A stretch of 7,906 nucleotides of DNA from Chlamydiota bacterium. GTDB lineage: Bacteria; Chlamydiota; Chlamydiia; Chlamydiales; SLFE01. The position numbers and the translations under genes are program-made. Shown in pieces: positions 1 through 5,965 of this stretch. How positions within the stretch are numbered: the stretch's first letter is position 1; each line of letters starts with the position of its first letter. The stretch is from positions 1 to 7,906 of the forward strand of contig JAAKFL010000084.1 of assembly GCA_011065065.1 (NCBI GenBank). The letters run 5' to 3'. The notes below the pieces were generated by a model, which had not been told where the DNA came from, searched no databases, and saw nothing but the letters and a program-made list of their open reading frames with translations.

Positions 1-1
1 A

Positions 2-754
2 ACCACTTATAAAACTGCTTATTTTACCGAGCCACTAAAGGTACTTTTTTTTAACGCTTCAGACTCTGATTGCTATACAGCGGCTATCCTCAACACTACG
101 GGTGGTCTAATGGGTGGTGATAAACTTGAGTTAAAACTGGTTGCAGAACCTGGAACTGACCTGACCATAACCTCACAAGCCGCTGAGAGAATCTATAAAT
201 CTCAAGGTGAGATTTGTACAGTCGATATTGATATATTTTGTGATCAGCATGCCACTTTTGAATGGCTTCCCCTTGAAACGATTTTTTTTAACCACTGTAA
301 GTACCGAAGAAACGTAGATGTCCATTTGCAAGAGAACTCTGTTTTTTTTGCAGGAGAAATGTATGTCTTTGGACGTAAAGCACATGGAGAAAAATTAGAA
401 AATTGTCTCATTCACGATTGCTGGAATTTTCATTTAAATGGGAAAAAGCTCTTCAAGGATCTATTTCATCTCGAGGGAAATTTAGAGTGGTATTTCACAA
501 CTTCATCCGTTTTAAAGAATATCAATGCTTATGCCATCTGCTTTTTCTTTGCAAAAGAGAACGAGGTAGAACCTTACTCATTAATAGAGAATGACATCCT
601 AGCATCTACAACGTATGTGAATCAAATGCAGATATTTAGGGTGGCGGGAGTAAATATTCAGAAAGTTCGTGAAGTATTTATTGAGTATATGATAACTCTA
701 AGAAATAAACACATTGATAGAAAAGGTGACCTACCTAGATTTTGGTACATATAG
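2..754 (+). CDS. ureD: Urease accessory protein UreD (5' truncated by window edge)
   Basis: UreD is a urease maturation chaperone. It binds the apo-urease (UreABC)n complex and, with UreF and UreG, allows GTP-dependent nickel delivery and lysine carbamylation in the cytoplasm. The reading frame is open from base 2, well upstream of the first ATG at 110. The upstream codons carry recognisable UreD sequence: a segment reading EPLKVLFF, then NTTGGLMGGDKLEL, which matches the family hallmark PGG-x-VGGD. Further family-like stretches are the segment around TSQAAERIYKS, then FEWLPLETIFF, and GRKAHGEKLE. About 250 residues are visible against a family length near 270-280, so only some 15-30 N-terminal residues lie outside the window. 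The ATG at 110 would cut through the conserved GGLMGGD block and is not the start. The stop at 752-754 is 9 bases before ureA, so the genes are co-transcribed. Sequence divergence is fairly high, as is usual for UreD. Confidence 0.93.
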   Translation, partial: TTYKTAYFTEPLKVLFFNASDSDCYTAAILNTTGGLMGGDKLELKLVAEPGTDLTITSQAAERIYKSQGEICTVDIDIFCDQHATFEWLPLETIFFNHCKYRRNVDVHLQENSVFFAGEMYVFGRKAHGEKLENCLIHDCWNFHLNGKKLFKDLFHLEGNLEWYFTTSSVLKNINAYAICFFFAKENEVEPYSLIENDILASTTYVNQMQIFRVAGVNIQKVREVFIEYMITLRNKHIDRKGDLPRFWYI

Positions 755-763
755 GGGTTTAAG

Positions 764-1066
764 ATGAATCTAACAGAAAGAGAAAAGGATAAATTACTCA
801 TTTCGCTTGCCGCAATGGTGGCTAGAAATAGACTAAAACGAGGTGTTAAACTCAATCACCCTGAAGCTATTGCACTTATCTCGGACTATATCCTAGAAGG
901 GGCTCGAGATGGACGCTCCGTTGCTGAACTCATGGAAGCTGGTGCTAATGTCCTTAAAAAAAACCAAGTGATGGAAGGCATCGATTCCATGATTGCTGAT
1001 GTGCAAGTGGAAGCGACTTTTCCAGATGGAACTAAGTTGGTTACCGTGCACCACCCCATAAGATAA
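764..1066 (+). CDS. ureA: Urease subunit gamma
   Basis: This is the small gamma subunit of the nickel urease, which hydrolyses urea to ammonia and carbamate (finally CO2) in the cytoplasm. It assembles with UreB and UreC into an (alpha-beta-gamma)3-type complex. The 100-residue length is the standard size for a free-standing bacterial UreA. The protein matches the family end to end: LTEREKDKLLISLAAMVA at the N-terminus, LNHPEAIALISDYILEGARDG in the middle, and QVMEGI, then VQVEATFPDGTKLVTVHHPI, at the C-terminus. The ATG at 764 is preceded by AGGGG (753-757), which overlaps the ureD stop codon at a 6-base spacing. This suggests translational coupling with ureD. There is no fusion to UreB, unlike the fused UreA of Helicobacter. 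Confidence 0.98.
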   Translation: MNLTEREKDKLLISLAAMVARNRLKRGVKLNHPEAIALISDYILEGARDGRSVAELMEAGANVLKKNQVMEGIDSMIADVQVEATFPDGTKLVTVHHPIR

Positions 1067-1102
1067 CAATAAGAACAGGATTGTTTATCAAAGGAGAACA
1101 AG

Positions 1103-1408
1103 ATGATTCCAGGAGAGATGATCTTCAAAGAAGGTGTCATAAATCTTAATGAAGGCCGTGAAACTATCGAGGTCGATGTTGCCAATACCGGGGATCGCCC
1201 CGTACAGGTTGGTAGTCATTTTCATTTTTATGAGGCAAATGAAGCTTTACAATTTGATCGTGAAAAGACTAAGGGATTTAGACTCAGTGTTCCCGCTGGA
1301 AACGCGATACGCTTTGAGCCCGGACAGAGCAGAACTGTCACACTGGTAAAGTATGCCGGTAAAGGAATAGTTTATGGCTTTAACGCTAAGATACAGGGGA
1401 AGTTATGA
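1103..1408 (+). CDS. ureB: Urease subunit beta
   Basis: This is the beta subunit of the three-subunit urease. It packs against UreA and UreC and has no catalytic residues of its own. The 101 residues cover the whole family: MIPGEM at the start, then the signature PVQVGSHFHFYEAN, ALQFDREKTKGFRLSVPAGNA, RFEPGQSRTVTLV, and a closing YGFN. The ATG at 1103 follows a strong AAGGAG (1091-1096) at 6-base spacing, in a 36-base gap after ureA. The stop codon overlaps the ureC start in an ATGA arrangement at 1405-1408, so the two large structural genes are translationally coupled. There is no sign of frameshift or truncation. Confidence 0.98.
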   Translation: MIPGEMIFKEGVINLNEGRETIEVDVANTGDRPVQVGSHFHFYEANEALQFDREKTKGFRLSVPAGNAIRFEPGQSRTVTLVKYAGKGIVYGFNAKIQGKL

Positions 1409-3111
1409 AAAAATCAATAGATAGAAAACAATATGCCTCTATGTATGGGCCAACAACAGGTGACAAAGTACGCCTTGCCGATACAGAGCTTTTTATCGAA
1501 GTTGAAGACGATAAGACGACTTATGGAGAGGAAGTAAAATTTGGTGGAGGAAAGGTCATTCGCGATGGCATGGGACAATCACAGGTGACTCAAGCTGAAG
1601 GTGCCATGAATACTGTAATCACTAATGCTCTTATCGTGGACTATACCGGTATATATAAAGCTGATGTTGGTCTGAAAGATGGTAAGATAGCCGCTATTGG
1701 CAAAGCTGGTAACCCAGATATACAACCAAATGTCGATATTATTATTGGGCCAGGCACGGAAATTATTGCCGGAGAAGGAAAGATTCTTACTGCTGGTGGT
1801 ATAGATTCTCACATCCATTGGATTTGTCCACAACTCGTTACTGAAGCTCTTTATTCTGGTATAACGACAATGTTAGGGGGCGGTACAGGACCAGCTCATG
1901 GTACCAAAGCAACCACATGTACACCAGGCCCTTTCCATATTATGCGTATGCTACAAGCTGCCGAAGGACTCCCCATGAATCTGGGATTTTATGGAAAAGG
2001 AAACTCTTCTTTACCAGAAGGTTTGCGTGAACAAGTAGAGTCTGGAGCTTGCGGTTTAAAGATGCATGAAGATTGGGGGTCAACTCCTTCAGTTATTGAT
2101 AACTGTCTGAGCGTTGCCGATGAATACGATGTGCAAGCCGCCATACATACGGATACTTTAAATGAAGCTGGTTTTGTCGAAAACACACGGAAAGCGTTCA
2201 AAGACCGAACGATTCATACTTTCCATACGGAAGGTGCAGGTGGTGGACACGCCCCAGACATCATAAGGCTTTGCGGAGAACCTAACGTCTTGCCTTCTTC
2301 CACAAATCCCACACGCCCTTTTACTGTAAATACTCTTGACGAACACTTGGATATGCTCATCGTTTGCCACCATTTGGATTCCAAGATACCTGAAGACGTT
2401 TCTTTCGCTGAAAGCCGTATTCGACGTGAAACGATTGCAGCTGAGGATATCCTACATGATCTTGGGGCCATTTCTATGATGTCTTCTGATGCTCAAGCCA
2501 TGGGACGTGTTGGTGAAGTTATCATCAGGACTTGGCAGACTGCGAGCAAAATGAAACAGCAACGTGGTTTTCTAAAAAACGATAGCAAGAACGACAACAA
2601 TCGAGTCAAGCGCTACATTGCTAAATATACCATAAATCCAGCGATCACTCATGGTATTAGCAATTATGTTGGTTCAGTAGAAGTCGGAAAATATGCTGAT
2701 CTAGTTATTTGGAAACCGGCCTTTTTTGGGGTTAAACCCGATATGATGATCAAGTCTGGTTCCATAATCGCAGCACTAATGGGTGACCCTAACGCCTCGA
2801 TTCCTACACCACAACCTGTATACTATAGACCAATGTTTGCGGCATTTGGCAAAAGTATGAGTGAGTCATGCTTTTCATTCGTATCCAAGGCAGCACTTGA
2901 ACTTGGAATTGGTGAGAAAGCTGGACTGACACGTAATCTTCTTCCAGTGGAAGGGGTGCGGAAGTTAAGAAAAAAAGATATGGTACTCAATGATTTTACT
3001 CCTAAAATTACAGTAGATCCAGAGACTTATGAAGTGCGAGCCAACGATGAACTGTTAGTATGTGAACCTGCAAAAGAACTTTCTTTGGCACAACGTTACT
3101 TCCTTTTCTAA
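1405..3111 (+). CDS. ureC: Urease subunit alpha (catalytic)
   Basis: This is the catalytic alpha subunit with the dinickel site. It is 568 residues, the usual length of bacterial UreC (about 566-572). All active-site residues are visible, shifted by +2 from Klebsiella aerogenes numbering. The nickel ligands are His136 and His138 (in DSHIHW), His248 (AAIHTD), His274 (HTEGAGGGHAPD) and Asp362 (SSDAQAMGRVGE). Lys219 in CGLKMHEDWG is the residue carbamylated to bridge the nickels, and the adjacent His221 binds substrate. Cys321 and His322 in VCHHLD form the mobile flap, and Arg338 in ESRIRRET completes the catalytic set. The start ATG overlaps the ureB stop by 4 bases, with AGGGGA just upstream inside ureB. 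It is followed not by ureE but by a membrane protein gene 60 bases later. The enzyme looks intact and should be active if nickel and accessory proteins are supplied. Confidence 0.99.
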   Translation: MKKSIDRKQYASMYGPTTGDKVRLADTELFIEVEDDKTTYGEEVKFGGGKVIRDGMGQSQVTQAEGAMNTVITNALIVDYTGIYKADVGLKDGKIAAIGKAGNPDIQPNVDIIIGPGTEIIAGEGKILTAGGIDSHIHWICPQLVTEALYSGITTMLGGGTGPAHGTKATTCTPGPFHIMRMLQAAEGLPMNLGFYGKGNSSLPEGLREQVESGACGLKMHEDWGSTPSVIDNCLSVADEYDVQAAIHTDTLNEAGFVENTRKAFKDRTIHTFHTEGAGGGHAPDIIRLCGEPNVLPSSTNPTRPFTVNTLDEHLDMLIVCHHLDSKIPEDVSFAESRIRRETIAAEDILHDLGAISMMSSDAQAMGRVGEVIIRTWQTASKMKQQRGFLKNDSKNDNNRVKRYIAKYTINPAITHGISNYVGSVEVGKYADLVIWKPAFFGVKPDMMIKSGSIIAALMGDPNASIPTPQPVYYRPMFAAFGKSMSESCFSFVSKAALELGIGEKAGLTRNLLPVEGVRKLRKKDMVLNDFTPKITVDPETYEVRANDELLVCEPAKELSLAQRYFLF

Positions 3112-3171
3112 GTGAAAACGGAGAAGTTTCAGGGCCAACTGTATATAAACCGTTGAAGTAGGTCATTTCCT

Positions 3172-3825
3172 GTGACTGATTCATTAATTATCATTTTACT
3201 GACATCTACTTTTATTATTGCGCTGATGCATACTGTGATCGCACCCGATCATTATTTTCCCATTATTGCGGTCTCTAGAGCTAACCACTGGTCAGTCAAG
3301 AAAACGGTCATCATGACCATCCTATGTGGATTGGCACATGTACTCCCCTCCGTGCTATTAGCCATTCTTTCGATTTTGATTGGTCTAACTTTAAGTAATA
3401 TGCAAGCTTTTGATAGCTTACGAGGCAATATTGCTGGATGGTTTTTAATTACTTATGGCTTATTTTACTTGATTTGGGGTGTCTACAAACTGTACAGACA
3501 TCAAACCCACTTCCACCATCACCACATGACAAGTGATCCAAAGGAAATGACTCCCTATATGTTGATCTTATTATTCATTATTAGCCCCTGCGAGCCTCTT
3601 ATCCCACTGATTTTATATCCTGGCCTTGAAGGGTCTCCTCTAGCTGTTGTTTTAGTGACAATCATTTTTACTCTTGTCACAATTATCACGATGCTATTCA
3701 TTGTATTGGCTTTAGTATTTGGAGCCAACATGATCAAAACAAGTTTTTTTGAAAAATATCGACATGTCATTTCAGGCACGATCATCTTTTCGAATGGTGT
3801 CGCCATCAAATTGTTGAGTCTATAG
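3172..3825 (+). CDS. Probable nickel permease of urease operon (UreH/NiCoT/RcnA-like membrane protein)
   Basis: This is a 217-residue inner-membrane protein with about six hydrophobic segments (roughly residues 4-24, 44-72, 88-106, 128-149, 155-184 and 198-215). Segment 1 carries His20-x5-Asp26-His27 (HTVIAPDH), which resembles the HX4DH metal-selectivity motif of NiCoT nickel/cobalt transporters and the histidine-rich segment of UreH and RcnA. Segment 2 has His56 in GLAHVLPS. The cytoplasmic or periplasmic loop after segment 3 holds His110, His113 and His115-118, a probable metal-binding patch. Segment 4 has an SPCEP motif (Cys140, Glu141) like the SPC-x-P of the UreH/TauE-like superfamily. 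The start is GTG at 3172: an in-frame stop lies at 3154-3156 and no other start codon falls between. Its ribosome site (AAGTAGG, about 9 bases upstream) is weak. Location 60 bases after ureC supports nickel supply for urease. Import rather than efflux is inferred from context, and a general TauE-type exporter cannot be excluded. Confidence 0.75.
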   Translation: MTDSLIIILLTSTFIIALMHTVIAPDHYFPIIAVSRANHWSVKKTVIMTILCGLAHVLPSVLLAILSILIGLTLSNMQAFDSLRGNIAGWFLITYGLFYLIWGVYKLYRHQTHFHHHHMTSDPKEMTPYMLILLFIISPCEPLIPLILYPGLEGSPLAVVLVTIIFTLVTIITMLFIVLALVFGANMIKTSFFEKYRHVISGTIIFSNGVAIKLLSL

Positions 3826-3916
3826 ACTTCATTCCAAAATAAAGAATTCTTTCTTTTAAAAAATGATTTTTATAAAATGTTTTTTTGCGCGCGTAAACTT
3901 GAAAGATTTATTTTCT

Positions 3917-3924
3917 GGAAGGAG
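3917..3924 (+). promoter_or_regulatory. Strong Shine-Dalgarno site that sets the porin start
   Basis: The sequence GGAAGGAG lies 7 bases before an in-frame TTG at 3932. The more upstream in-frame ATG at 3863 has only A/T-rich sequence before it and no comparable site. This element therefore argues that translation of the outer-membrane protein begins at TTG. Confidence 0.8.
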
Positions 3925-3931
3925 ATTTCAC

Positions 3932-5041
3932 TTGAAAATCTGGACTCATCATATCAAGCACTGCACTCTTTTGACACTATTTTTGATGATGTTTATGCTC
4001 CACGGAGCCGCACATGCCAATTTAAAGTTCTGGGAGGATTGTGATAAATGGGCCAGTGTTGGCGCTGGTATACGTTCTAGTTTCAGAGGTTTAGAAAACC
4101 GTTGTCCAGAAGAGGAGCACTTCTATTTCAAAGATTTTGTCTTGGACAACGCGCGCCTCTATTTCTCAGGCCAAATACACCCATGCTTTCAGGTTGATCT
4201 CAACACAGATTTCGATAGAACACCTTTTGATTTGCTCGACGAGACTGATCGGGTTCGCATTCTTGACGCTCAAGTAAGATTTAGAATGTGTGATGCCTTT
4301 AATATCTGGTTTGGAAGAAATCTGATCCCTTCAGATAGATACAACATGGATGGACCTTTTTATTTAGCGACTTATGAATTCCCCATAATTGTATCACGCT
4401 ATCCCTCGATTTTTGCCGGCCGAGATAACGGTTTCAACATTCATGGTGAATTTCAAGGGGGAAAATTTAAATACGCATTTGGTATCTATGAAGGAAAGGA
4501 TCGGTTGCCCGTTAACGGTGACAATCTTCTTTATGCAACTCGTCTCACAATTAATTTCTGGGATCCAATACCTGGCTACTATACCAGTAGCACCTATTAC
4601 GGTGAAAAAAACGTATTTGCTGTTGCTTTTGTGGCTCAGTACCAAAAAGATAGAGTTCGAGACTTATTTGGAAATGTCGGAAAGTTTCTTGGTTATAACA
4701 TCGATGTCTTAATTGAGAGGAGGGTAGAACACAATGAGATCTGGTATGGAGTCATCACCTTAGAAGGGGCTGTCTATCATTACGATTTTGATGCTATTGA
4801 AAGGGATGGAGAGGCTTACCTACTTCTAGTGGGTTATCTTTTTCCATGTAAAGTTTGGTTAGGACGCTTTCAGCCTCATGTGCGCTATCAAAAATTTAGA
4901 AACGAGAAGCAATGGGATGCCGGAGTGAACTATGTGATTATGGGGCATGATGGATATGTTTCGTTAATTTACTCTAGGATTAATCCAATTAATAATATCG
5001 AAGTTAATAGATTTTTACTAGGAGTACAATTCCAGTATTAG
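3932..5041 (+). CDS. Porin-like outer-membrane beta-barrel protein with signal peptide
   Basis: With the TTG start, this gene encodes 369 residues. Residues 1-29 are a textbook Sec signal peptide: Lys2 and Lys9 in the n-region, a hydrophobic stretch LLTLFLMMFML, and cleavage after Ala-His-Ala (29/30). An upstream in-frame ATG at 3863 would add 23 residues of poor signal character. The mature part is rich in alternating polar and aromatic residues typical of beta-strands and ends in an aromatic (FQY), as barrel proteins recognised by BamA do. The segments DNARLYFSGQIHP, VDLNTDF, ILDAQVRF and WFGRNLIPSDRYNMDGPFYL resemble the OprO/OprP-like (phosphate-selective porin) superfamily, where a conserved GR-x-x-x-P stretch follows the first strands. 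The true substrate is unknown. Because it lies 106 bases after the putative nickel permease in the same direction, urea, nickel or another small solute is plausible. Five cysteines (37, 58, 85, 120, 306) in the mature protein are unusual for a porin. Confidence 0.72.
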   Translation: MKIWTHHIKHCTLLTLFLMMFMLHGAAHANLKFWEDCDKWASVGAGIRSSFRGLENRCPEEEHFYFKDFVLDNARLYFSGQIHPCFQVDLNTDFDRTPFDLLDETDRVRILDAQVRFRMCDAFNIWFGRNLIPSDRYNMDGPFYLATYEFPIIVSRYPSIFAGRDNGFNIHGEFQGGKFKYAFGIYEGKDRLPVNGDNLLYATRLTINFWDPIPGYYTSSTYYGEKNVFAVAFVAQYQKDRVRDLFGNVGKFLGYNIDVLIERRVEHNEIWYGVITLEGAVYHYDFDAIERDGEAYLLLVGYLFPCKVWLGRFQPHVRYQKFRNEKQWDAGVNYVIMGHDGYVSLIYSRINPINNIEVNRFLLGVQFQY

Positions 5042-5716
5042 AAGCCTTTCCAGAATGTGATCCATCACTGCATTGATCGAAGAAAAATCACTGGCAAGAA
5101 AATCACTCTTTGATTGGATATACTTTCCGGGTACAAAGTCATTTTCACTATGCTCAATCATTTCCTCAATGTCTTGCCTAGTGGTCTCTAAGTGGCATTG
5201 AAACCCGTATGCTCGTTTAGAATACCGAATGATTTGTCGAGGACACCCATCACTGACTGCCAATGCACGAGATTCCTGAGTAAGACCAGGCATATCATTA
5301 TGCCAATGGACAACAGATAATTTCCTGGGAATCCCTTGTAGCAGAGGATCCGAGCATCCTTCCTCCGTCAATTCAATGGGGAAAACCCCCACTTCTTTAT
5401 GTGGACTACGCTCTGTAGGAGCATCGAAAGCCTCACCAAGTAATTGAGCTCCCAAACAAAATCCAAGAACCGTCTTGTTCGCTAAAAGTGCTTGTTTAAT
5501 GAGCTCAATTTCATTTCTAAGAAAAGGATAGGTCTCAAGCTTGAGGGGGCTCTGTGGGCCACCCATCACGACAAGCCAATCAAACTCATGAATGGTTGGA
5601 ATGGTTTCTCCGAGAAATGGTCGACAATACTTGGTCTCAAATCCTTTTTGATTAGCCCAAGTGGCAATCACTCCAGGTTGCTCAAAATCTGCGTGTAAGA
5701 CAAATTGAATTTTCAT
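5018..5716 (-). CDS. Class I glutamine amidotransferase-like protein (GMP-synthase-type GATase domain)
   Basis: This is a 232-residue cytoplasmic protein with a stand-alone class I glutamine amidotransferase fold, the kind that releases ammonia from glutamine for transfer. The nucleophile elbow GFCLGAQLL holds Cys87. His175 and Glu177 in QCHLE complete the catalytic triad. DWLVVMGGPQSP (about residues 46-57) is the oxyanion-loop region, and VVHWHND (about 135-141) is another family block. The arrangement matches the COG0518 GMP synthase-like subfamily. No synthase domain is attached, so the acceptor substrate is unknown. Members of this group include gamma-glutamyl-hydrolase-type and uncharacterised proteins. 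The gene ends inside the porin gene, with a 24-base convergent overlap (5018-5041). The only start before the conserved N-terminus (MKIQFVLHAD) is the ATG at 5716, whose ribosome site is weak. A link to nitrogen metabolism with urease is possible but not shown, as the gene is on the opposite strand. Confidence 0.85.
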   Translation of the reverse strand: MKIQFVLHADFEQPGVIATWANQKGFETKYCRPFLGETIPTIHEFDWLVVMGGPQSPLKLETYPFLRNEIELIKQALLANKTVLGFCLGAQLLGEAFDAPTERSPHKEVGVFPIELTEEGCSDPLLQGIPRKLSVVHWHNDMPGLTQESRALAVSDGCPRQIIRYSKRAYGFQCHLETTRQDIEEMIEHSENDFVPGKYIQSKSDFLASDFSSINAVMDHILERLLILELYS

Positions 5717-5774
5717 ACCAATAGCTGCCAGTATACAGATTTTTCTTGTGAAGAAAAGGACTATTTATTGACGT

Positions 5775-5792
5775 ATCAAGAGAGTTCTTGAA
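5775..5792. repeat. Perfect 7-bp inverted repeat, 4-base loop
   Basis: TTCAAGA pairs with TCTTGAA (as read on opposite strands) around the loop GAGT. The stem is AT-rich and no T-run follows on either strand, so it is not a standard terminator. It could be an operator or a small RNA hairpin in the leader of the amidotransferase gene, whose start is at 5716. Confidence 0.5.
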
Positions 5793-5851
5793 GAAGTATC
5801 CTAGAGACAATTGCAGAAGTCCAAAAAATAGATTTTGCAAATATTTGGAGT

Positions 5852-5869
5852 AAATCGATCATTCGATTT
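5852..5869. repeat. Perfect 7-bp inverted repeat, 4-base loop
   Basis: AAATCGA and TCGATTT are separated by TCAT. On the + strand a T-rich stretch (CTTCATTTTT) follows, which looks like a weak terminator, but no + strand gene precedes it. On the - strand it lies between the ankyrin stop and the amidotransferase start, where it might limit read-through or form a leader hairpin. Confidence 0.5.
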
Positions 5870-5928
5870 CTTCATTTTTCCTAAATCGGTGAAACGCTTC
5901 CTTGCGATAGCAATTTCATATACCCCAA

Positions 5929-5952
5929 TGTGAGGGGTCATGTGAGGGGCCA
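5929..5952 (+). repeat. Two tandem 12-base repeats (TGTGAGGGGYCA)
   Basis: TGTGAGGGGTCA (5929-5940) is followed at once by TGTGAGGGGCCA (5941-5952), with 11 of 12 bases identical. ACCCC at 5922-5926 can pair with GGGGT at 5934-5938 to form a small hairpin with a 7-base loop. The core GAGGGGTCA recurs in the same orientation at the right edge of the window (7891-7899), beyond the ankyrin gene. The motif resembles GGGGTCAGAC-type dispersed repeats seen beside REP-associated transposase genes in many bacteria. That likeness is from memory and has not been searched. Confidence 0.6.
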
Positions 5953-5965
5953 GATTTTAAAACGA

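Larger units (their letters stand above)
5717..5965. other. Non-coding gap between GATase and ankyrin genes
   Basis: I see no credible gene in these 249 bases on either strand. The gap holds two perfect 7-bp inverted repeats (5775-5792 and 5852-5869) and a degenerate GAGGGG-type tandem repeat (5929-5952), each listed separately. Nothing resembles a canonical GC-rich intrinsic terminator with a U-tract for the ankyrin gene. Confidence 0.6.

Noticed and set aside
886..1185. 99-codon reading frame on the - strand across ureA and ureB
   Set aside because: It is antisense to two unmistakable urease genes, has no family resemblance, and reflects their codon structure.
2214..2471. Reading frame antisense to ureC
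   Set aside because: It lies wholly inside conserved ureC catalytic sequence and shows no independent protein features.
3112..3171. Terminator between ureC and the membrane protein gene
   Set aside because: The only complementary arms (AACGG and CCGTT) are short and about 30 bases apart with no T-run, so read-through is expected.
3841..3852. AAAGAATTCTTT, a perfect 12-base palindrome between the permease and porin genes
   Set aside because: It has no loop and only AT-rich arms with an EcoRI-type centre. It cannot form a useful terminator hairpin, and such palindromes are common by chance in AT-rich DNA.
3847..3876. Possible promoter before the porin (TATAAA at 3871-3876)
   Set aside because: The only -35 candidate at suitable spacing (TTCTTT) matches the consensus poorly, and TATAAA-like sequence is expected in this T/A-rich stretch. 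An internal promoter is possible but not supported.
4389..4712. 107-codon reading frame on the + strand inside the porin gene
   Set aside because: It is an out-of-frame shadow of the porin, with no ribosome site and no coherent domain.
5714..5740. TATACT (- strand, 5730-5735) as a -10 box for the amidotransferase
   Set aside because: No acceptable -35 hexamer lies about 17 bases upstream, and the box is so near the ATG that almost no leader would remain.
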